Source: Zoogloea sp.
GTDB taxonomy: Bacteria > Pseudomonadota > Gammaproteobacteria > Burkholderiales > Rhodocyclaceae
Direction: 5' to 3'
DNA: 33,700 nt
Assembly (NCBI GenBank): GCA_023150095.1
Contig: JAKLLO010000034.1
Location: forward strand, 1 to 33,700
Position 1 is the first letter of the stretch. Every line of letters begins with the position of its first letter. Below are positions 25,894-33,700 of this stretch, one piece after another. Below the pieces are notes generated by a model, which made no database searches, was not told the DNA's origin, and saw only the letters and a program-made list of their open reading frames with translations. The translations under genes were made by a program, and so were the position numbers.

Positions 25894-25897
<4 letters not shown>
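24857..25897 (+). CDS. Response regulator with HD-GYP output (predicted c-di-GMP phosphodiesterase)
   Basis: 346 residues. Receiver domain (about 1-120): Asp7/Asp8, phospho-acceptor Asp54 and Lys at TKP near 106 are all present. A linker helix (about 125-155) leads to the HD-GYP domain (about 155-340), with metal-binding HD at His205-Asp206 and the family signature HHEKFDGSGYP (260-270). HD-GYP proteins hydrolyse c-di-GMP, usually to pGpG or GMP, so phosphorylation here should lower c-di-GMP and favour motility. This layout is that of RpfG-type regulators. GGGAG at 24847-24851 is the ribosome binding site. Its stop overlaps the start of the hybrid kinase (ATGA). Confidence 0.93.
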
Positions 25898-29040
<3,143 letters not shown>

Positions 29041-29068
29041 GCCCCCAAACCGGGGGCCGGCGGTTTTT
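29041..29068. terminator. Probable terminator between the hybrid kinase and gloA
   Basis: Alternative stems GCCCCC/GGGGGC (29041-29057) and AAACCG/CGGTTT (29047-29066) end in a T-run at 29064-29068, directly after the kinase TGA. The T-run touches the gloA stop codon, as these genes converge. Confidence 0.6.
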
Positions 29069-29454
29069 CAGGACTTGGCCTGGATCAGTTCAACCTTGTA
29101 GCCGTCCGGATCTTCGACGAACGCGATCACCGTCGTGCCGTGCTTCATCGGGCCGGCTTCGCGCACCACCTTGCCACCGCGGGCCCTGATCGCCGCGCAG
29201 GCCGCGTAGGCATCGGGCACCTCCAGCGCGATGTGGCCGTAGGCCGTACCCAGCTCGTAGGACTCGACGCCCCAGTTGTGGGTGAGCTCCAGCACCGCCC
29301 CTTCCGACTCATCCTGATAGCCCACGAAGGCCAGCGTGAACTTGCCCTCCGGGTAGTCGTTGCGGCGCAGGAGGCGCATGCCGAGCACTTCGGTGTAGAA
29401 GGCGATGGAACGGTCGAGGTCCACGACGCGGAGCATGGTGTGCAGAAGACGCAT
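29068..29454 (-). CDS. gloA: Lactoylglutathione lyase (glyoxalase I)
   Basis: 128 residues. It isomerises the methylglyoxal-glutathione hemithioacetal to S-lactoylglutathione. The four metal ligands fall at His5, Glu56, His74 and Glu122, the same positions as in the Ni-dependent E. coli enzyme. The short form without the zinc-enzyme insertions supports the Ni/Co class. An AGGAA precedes the ATG at 29454. It is the last gene of the minus-strand operon glyQ-glyS-gmhB-plsC-metallopeptidase-gloA, 17 bp after the metallopeptidase gene. Confidence 0.95.
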   Translation of the reverse strand: MRLLHTMLRVVDLDRSIAFYTEVLGMRLLRRNDYPEGKFTLAFVGYQDESEGAVLELTHNWGVESYELGTAYGHIALEVPDAYAACAAIRARGGKVVREAGPMKHGTTVIAFVEDPDGYKVELIQAKS

Positions 29455-29471
29455 GGTTGTTTTCCTGAGGG

Positions 29472-30194
29472 TCAGAGGGAAGGAAGACTGGCCGCCACCT
29501 GGCGCAGGGCCTTGCGGGCGGCGACGTGATCGGGATAGATCGACTCAACCACGGACCAGAACCGCGGCGAGTGGTTCATCTCGACAAGATGCGCCACCTC
29601 ATGGGCCACCACGTAGTCGATCAGGCCGAGAGGCAGATGGATGAGCCGCCAGTGCAGGCGGATGCCGCTGCGGCTGCTGCAGCTGCCCCAGCGCGTGCGG
29701 GCGTTGGAGAGCGCCACCGGCGGCACTGGTCGGCCCAGCCGCAGGCAGAACTCCTCGACCCGGTTTTTGAACAAATCGAGGCCTCTTTGTTGCAATTCCC
29801 GCAACAATAGCCGGCGGGCATCGCCCCCGCTGCGCAGGGCCAGCTCCAGCACCCGCTCCGGGCCGATCTCGTGCCACAGCACCCGGTTGTTGCCGCGCCC
29901 GATGGAGAGCCGCCAGGCTTCGCCCAGAAAGGGCACGGCCGCCCCTTCGACGGCCTCGAAGACCGGACGGGCCTCGGGCTGCGGACGGTTGTGGAGTTTT
30001 TCGACGACCCACGCGGCGTGGCTGCGGATGAAGGCCTCGGCCTCGCGCAGACCCACCCTCAGTGGCACGCCCACCGTGAGCCCCCGGTGATCGATGCGCA
30101 GCCCCAGCGTCTTGCGGGCGCTGCGCCGCAGGGTGTAGGCGACGCGCACCCCGTCGAGAAGGATCTCGCGGGATTCGACAGCCGGCGCGGTCAC
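29472..30194 (-). CDS. YgjP-like zinc metallopeptidase (DUF45, M48-type motif)
   Basis: 240 residues. The C-terminal half has the zinc motif HEVAH (198-202, with His198, Glu199 and His202) followed by the third ligand in NHSPRFW (His208) and the family-specific RTRWGSCSS (about 167-174). This matches the YgjP/SprT-like metal-dependent hydrolase family, proteins with the fold of zinc peptidases; the E. coli member is reported to be a UTP-related phosphohydrolase, so peptidase activity is not certain. The N-terminal half is the usual strand-rich DUF45 region. The GTG start overlaps the plsC stop (GTGA), implying translational coupling. No signal peptide is seen. Confidence 0.82.
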   Translation of the reverse strand: MTAPAVESREILLDGVRVAYTLRRSARKTLGLRIDHRGLTVGVPLRVGLREAEAFIRSHAAWVVEKLHNRPQPEARPVFEAVEGAAVPFLGEAWRLSIGRGNNRVLWHEIGPERVLELALRSGGDARRLLLRELQQRGLDLFKNRVEEFCLRLGRPVPPVALSNARTRWGSCSSRSGIRLHWRLIHLPLGLIDYVVAHEVAHLVEMNHSPRFWSVVESIYPDHVAARKALRQVAASLPSL

Positions 30195-30940
30195 GCCTTG
30201 GCCGGCTCCTTGCGCTTGGCGTTGCGGTAGTGGGACGGGAACAGCCGGCGCATCTCGGCCTCGATCCAGGCTTCGGCCCTGGCGTTGATCTCGTCCACCG
30301 TCAGCCCGCGGGTGTCGATGGCCGGGCCGACGCTCACCACCACTTCGCCGGGACGCTTGAAGAAGGCGTTGCGCGGCCAGAACTCGCCGGCGTTATGGGC
30401 CACGGGCACCACCGGCGTGCCGGTGGCCCGGGCGAGCCAGGCGCCGCCCGGCTTGTAGCGCTTGGTGGTGCCGGGCGCCACGCGGGTGCCCTCCGGAAAG
30501 ACGGTGACCCAGAAACCCTGCTTGAGGCGATCGCTCCCCTGCTCGACCACCTGGTTGAGGGCGTCCTTGCCGGCGGCCCGGTCGATGGCGATCATCGGCA
30601 TCTGGGAGATTCCCCAGCCGAAGAACGGCACCTTGTGGAGCTCGCGCTTCATCACGAAGACCATCGGCGGAAAGACATCCTGCAGCATGATGGTTTCCCA
30701 GGCGGACATGTGCTTGGAGAGCACGATGGCCGGCCCGGCCGGAATGTTGGCGGCGCCTTCGAGCCGGTACGGAATGCCCAGCACGTGCTTGATGACCCAG
30801 ATCATGATCCGCGCCCAGCCCCGGATGAGCTTGTGGCGCGTCTGCGGGCGGAACGGGAAGGTCGCCATGCCGATGAGGGCGTAAAGCGGCGTGAAGATGC
30901 CCAGGGCGAGCATGAACAACAGGTTGCGGATCAGGACCAC
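30191..30940 (-). CDS. plsC: 1-acyl-sn-glycerol-3-phosphate acyltransferase (PlsC)
   Basis: 249 residues. One hydrophobic N-terminal helix (about 8-30) anchors it at the membrane, where it makes phosphatidic acid from lysophosphatidate. Motif III FPEGTR is at 148-153. Motif I is KHMSAWET: His77 is followed after four residues by Glu82 instead of the usual Asp (HX4E not HX4D), a change seen in a subset of proteobacterial PlsC-like enzymes. The start is GTG at 30940, 14 bp after gmhB; an in-frame ATG 27 bases later would remove part of the anchor. Confidence 0.85.
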   Translation of the reverse strand: MVLIRNLLFMLALGIFTPLYALIGMATFPFRPQTRHKLIRGWARIMIWVIKHVLGIPYRLEGAANIPAGPAIVLSKHMSAWETIMLQDVFPPMVFVMKRELHKVPFFGWGISQMPMIAIDRAAGKDALNQVVEQGSDRLKQGFWVTVFPEGTRVAPGTTKRYKPGGAWLARATGTPVVPVAHNAGEFWPRNAFFKRPGEVVVSVGPAIDTRGLTVDEINARAEAWIEAEMRRLFPSHYRNAKRKEPAKA

Positions 30941-30954
30941 GGAGCGGTTTCCAG

Positions 30955-31488
30955 TCAGACGGTGAGCTGGGCAGCGACGGCTGCCAGGTCGGGGAAAATC
31001 TGGGTGCCCGGCGGCAGGGCCGGATCGGCCTGGGTCTTGACGCCCTTGCCGGTCAGCACCAGAAACGGCGTGCAGCCCACGGCAACGCCGGCCTGCAGGT
31101 CGCGCAGGCTGTCACCCACCACCGGCACGCCACGCATGTCCACATTGAAGCGCTCGGCGATCTGCTGGAACATGCCCGGTTTGGGCTTGCGGCAGTCGCA
31201 GGTGGAATCCGCAGCGTGAGGGCAGAAGAAGATGGCGTCCAGCCGCCCGCCCACCTGGGCGAGGGTCTTGGTCATCTTCTCGTTGATGGCGTTGAGGGTG
31301 TCCATGTCGAACAGCCCGCGCCCGACACCAGACTGGTTGGAGGCAACCACCACCCGCCAGCCGGATTCGTTGAGGCGCGCGATGGCCTCCAGCGAGCCGG
31401 GGATCGGCCGCCACTCTTCCGGCGACTTGATGAAATGGTCGGAATCGAAGTTGATGACGCCGTCCCGGTCGAGAACGATGAGTTTCAT
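30955..31488 (-). CDS. gmhB: D-glycero-beta-D-manno-heptose-1,7-bisphosphate 7-phosphatase
   Basis: 177 residues. HAD-superfamily motif I is DRDGV with Asp7 and Asp9, and a SNQSGVGRG loop is at 50-58. The zinc-binding cluster of GmhB is CPHAADSTCDC with Cys89, His91, Cys97 and Cys99. GmhB removes the C7 phosphate in synthesis of ADP-heptose for the lipopolysaccharide inner core. The ATG at 31488 has AGGGGG just upstream; an extension of eight codons before it is not supported. It is 20 bp after glyS and 14 bp before plsC. Confidence 0.93.
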   Translation of the reverse strand: MKLIVLDRDGVINFDSDHFIKSPEEWRPIPGSLEAIARLNESGWRVVVASNQSGVGRGLFDMDTLNAINEKMTKTLAQVGGRLDAIFFCPHAADSTCDCRKPKPGMFQQIAERFNVDMRGVPVVGDSLRDLQAGVAVGCTPFLVLTGKGVKTQADPALPPGTQIFPDLAAVAAQLTV

Positions 31489-31508
31489 GGACTGCCCCCT
31501 CGCCCGGC

Positions 31509-33593
31509 TCACGCGGAAAGCCGGGAAATGTCGGCCACCTGGTTCATGAGGCCGGCCAGCTGACCCAGCAGGGCCAGGCGGTTCTGACGCACCAGCGGCT
31601 CGTCGGCCATCACCATCACCTCGTCAAAGAAGCGGTCCACCGCCGAACGCAGGCCGGCGAGCACGCGCAGGGCTTCGGTGTAGGCCTCGTTCTGGAAGTG
31701 GGAGCGGGCCAGCGGGGCAACCTCGACGATGGCGTGGAACAGGGCCTTCTCGGCGTCCTCGACGAGCAGCGCCACATCCGGTTCGCCCGGGGCGACATCC
31801 GCCTTCTTGAGGATGTTGACGATCCGCTTGTTGGCGGCCGCCAGGGCGGCGGCTTCGGGCAGCTGCTGGAAGGCGACGACGGCCTCGAGCTTGGGCACCA
31901 CCAGATCGATGCGGGTCGGATTGAGGGACAGCACCGCATCCACCACGTCCTGGGCATGGCCGGCTTCGCGCAGCAGGTTGCGCAGGCGCTCGAGCATGAA
32001 GTCGAACAGCGGTCCGGGCAGTTCGGCGCCCAGCACGCCCGGGTTGAAGGCCCCGGCGGATTCGTTGATGAGGGTGACGAGGTCGAGGGGCAGCTGACCT
32101 TCCATCAGCATCCGCAGCACGCCCAGGGCGGCGCGGCGCAGGCCGAACGGGTCGCGGTCGCCGGTGGGGATCTGGCCGATGCCGAAGAAGCCGGTGAGGG
32201 CATCGAGCTTGTCGGCCAGGGCCAGGGCGCGGCCGATGTTGGAGTCGGGCAGCGCGTCGCCGGCAAAGCGCGGGCGGTAGTGCTGTTCGATGGCCTCGGC
32301 CACCACCGGCTGCGCGCCTTCGGCCAGCGCGTAGTAGCGGCCCATGACGCCCTGCAGCTCGGGGAACTCGCCAACCATGTCGGTCAGCAGGTCGGCCTTG
32401 GAGAGCAGCGCGGCGCGGTTGGCGAGGTTCTCGTCGGCGCCCAGCATGCCGGCGATCTTGCGGGCCACGGTGGACAGGCGCTCGACGCGGTCGCCCAGGG
32501 AGCCGAGCTTGTTGTGATAGACCACCGAACCCAGCTTGACCACGCGCGGCGTGAGGCCGGCCTTGATGTCCTGCTCGAAGAAGAAGCGGGCATCCGAGAG
32601 GCGCGGGCGCACCACGCGCTGGTTGCCGGCGATGATGTTGGTCGGATCGGCCAGCTCCATGTTCGAGACGATCAGGAAGCGGCTGGTCAGCTTGCCGGTG
32701 GCGTCGAAGAGCGGGAAGTACTTCTGGTTGGCGCGCATCGTGAGGATCAGGCATTCCTGCGGCACGGCCAGGAACTCGGCCTCGAACTCGCCCACGTAAA
32801 CGGTCGGGTGCTCGACCAGCGCGGTGACTTCATCGAGCAGATCGGCGTATTCGCCGAGGGTGGCGCCCTGGCGGCCGGCTTCGGAGACGAGCTGCTTCTC
32901 GATGTTGGCGCGGCGCTCGGCGAAATCGGGGATGACCTTGCCTTCGGCGAGGAGCGTGGGCTCGTAGGCGTCGGCGGTGGCGATCTCGATGTCGCCCTTG
33001 CTCATGAAGCGGTGACCGCGGGTGGTGCGGCCGGACTGGATGTCGAGCACGCTGCCCGGCACCACGTCAGCGCCGTGGAGCAGGGTGAGCTTGTGGGCGG
33101 GACGCACGAAGGTGGCGTCGCCGTCGCCCCAGCGCATCACCTTGGGAATCGGCAGCGACTTGAGGGCGTCCTGGACGATGCCGGCGAGCACGTCGGGCAG
33201 CTTCGCGCCGGCCACGGTGCTGGTGTAGAACAGGGCCTCGGCCTTGCCGTCCATGCGGCGCTCGAAGCTCGCCACGGCAGACAGGGGAATGCCCTTGCCT
33301 TCGAGCTTCTTGGTGAGGGCCGGGGTCGGCTGGCCGTCGGCCGTGAGGGCCACGGAGACCGGCATGATCTTTTCGGTGACGTCCTTGGCGGCGGCTTCGG
33401 GGAGCACGTGGGCAACCGTCACGGCCAGGCGGCGCGGGGTGGCGAACCACCGGAAGGCGCCGTCGACGGCAGCCAGGCCACGCGTACGCAGGCCGGCCAC
33501 GATGGCGTTGGAGAAGGCCTGACCCAGTTTGGGCAGCGCCTTCGGCGGCAGTTCTTCGGTCAGCAGTTCAACGAGCAGGGTCGCGCCGGTCAT
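31509..33593 (-). CDS. glyS: Glycyl-tRNA synthetase beta subunit
   Basis: 694 residues, the length of bacterial GlyS in the alpha2-beta2 type synthetase. The N-terminal [18 protein letters not shown], the central [38 protein letters not shown] region (shown for motif) and the C-terminal DALR-like anticodon/tRNA-binding region are typical. The ATG at 33593 is 7 nt from an optimal AAGGAGG (plus-strand CCTCCTT 33601-33607) and shares its A with the glyQ stop (TGATG). A GTG three bases upstream is therefore unlikely to be the start. Confidence 0.96.
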   Translation of the reverse strand: MTGATLLVELLTEELPPKALPKLGQAFSNAIVAGLRTRGLAAVDGAFRWFATPRRLAVTVAHVLPEAAAKDVTEKIMPVSVALTADGQPTPALTKKLEGKGIPLSAVASFERRMDGKAEALFYTSTVAGAKLPDVLAGIVQDALKSLPIPKVMRWGDGDATFVRPAHKLTLLHGADVVPGSVLDIQSGRTTRGHRFMSKGDIEIATADAYEPTLLAEGKVIPDFAERRANIEKQLVSEAGRQGATLGEYADLLDEVTALVEHPTVYVGEFEAEFLAVPQECLILTMRANQKYFPLFDATGKLTSRFLIVSNMELADPTNIIAGNQRVVRPRLSDARFFFEQDIKAGLTPRVVKLGSVVYHNKLGSLGDRVERLSTVARKIAGMLGADENLANRAALLSKADLLTDMVGEFPELQGVMGRYYALAEGAQPVVAEAIEQHYRPRFAGDALPDSNIGRALALADKLDALTGFFGIGQIPTGDRDPFGLRRAALGVLRMLMEGQLPLDLVTLINESAGAFNPGVLGAELPGPLFDFMLERLRNLLREAGHAQDVVDAVLSLNPTRIDLVVPKLEAVVAFQQLPEAAALAAANKRIVNILKKADVAPGEPDVALLVEDAEKALFHAIVEVAPLARSHFQNEAYTEALRVLAGLRSAVDRFFDEVMVMADEPLVRQNRLALLGQLAGLMNQVADISRLSA

Positions 33594-33700
33594 CACGCGG
33601 CCTCCTTCTTCAGCATCGGGAAGCCGAGGGCTTCGCGGGAGTTGTAATAGGCCTGGGCCACTTCACGGGCCAGCGCACGCACGCGGCCGATGTAGGCGGC
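33593..33700 (-). CDS. glyQ: Glycyl-tRNA synthetase alpha subunit, C-terminal end
   Basis: Partial: the last 35 codons and the stop, reading [20 protein letters not shown] and then [15 protein letters not shown]. The [14 protein letters not shown] ending is the GlyQ C-terminus. The 5' part is beyond the window. Its stop overlaps the glyS start (TGATG), so the two subunits are co-translated in equal amounts. Confidence 0.9.
   Translation of the reverse strand, partial: AAYIGRVRALAREVAQAYYNSREALGFPMLKKEAA

Noticed and set aside
31698..33647. A 649-codon plus-strand frame opposite glyS
   Set aside because: glyS is unmistakable on the minus strand; the plus frame has no recognisable domain and no ribosome binding site.

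Overview
The window is a 33.7 kb piece of a GC-rich proteobacterial chromosome with about 20 kb of flagellar and motility-signalling genes in the middle. Gene content fits a motile betaproteobacterium, most likely of the Rhodocyclales (Azoarcus/Thauera/Zoogloea-like). The pointers are a 437-residue isocitrate lyase, a FleS/FleR (FlrB/FlrC) pair beside fliE, RpiA next to PhoU, and a glyQ-glyS-gmhB-plsC-metallopeptidase-gloA operon. The taxonomic call is inference from gene order and protein character; no rRNA lies in the window. I see no tRNA, insertion sequence, phage or CRISPR.

Left part (1-8150): the 3' end of clpA with a terminator, an RraA-family gene, and aceA behind a 322-bp upstream region that holds a perfect 14-bp palindrome and a promoter. 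These are followed by an EamA transporter, a SpoIIAA/STAS-like gene coupled to a 3-mercaptopyruvate-type sulfurtransferase, a convergent YidB-like gene, rpiA, phoU, and a YcgR-type PilZ flagellar-brake gene. Clear terminators separate most units.

Flagellar part (8188-22708): fliE, fleR and fleS lie on the minus strand. fliF-G-H-I-J, then fliK-L-M-N, then fliO-P-Q-R lie on the plus strand. Two consensus-perfect sigma-54 (-24/-12) promoters can be read: one before fliE (minus strand) and one before fliK (plus strand). Since FleR is an intact sigma-54 activator, these are its likely targets. A 67-codon minus-strand gene with a strong ribosome binding site and its own terminator sits between fliN and fliO. 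A 34-codon ORF bridges fliI and fliJ. FlhA and FlhB are not here, so part of the export apparatus is encoded elsewhere.

Signalling part (22715-29040): directly after fliR, in the same orientation, come a soluble triple-PAS histidine kinase, a receiver/HD-GYP response regulator (predicted c-di-GMP phosphodiesterase), and a 1048-residue membrane hybrid kinase with two receivers and an HPt domain. The first of the two receivers has lost its phospho-acceptor Asp and its Lys. With the PilZ gene at the other edge of the cluster, the locus pairs a c-di-GMP reader with a c-di-GMP eraser around the export and switch genes.

Right part (29068-33700): a compact minus-strand operon reading glyQ (3' end only), glyS, gmhB, plsC, a YgjP-like zinc metallopeptidase and gloA.
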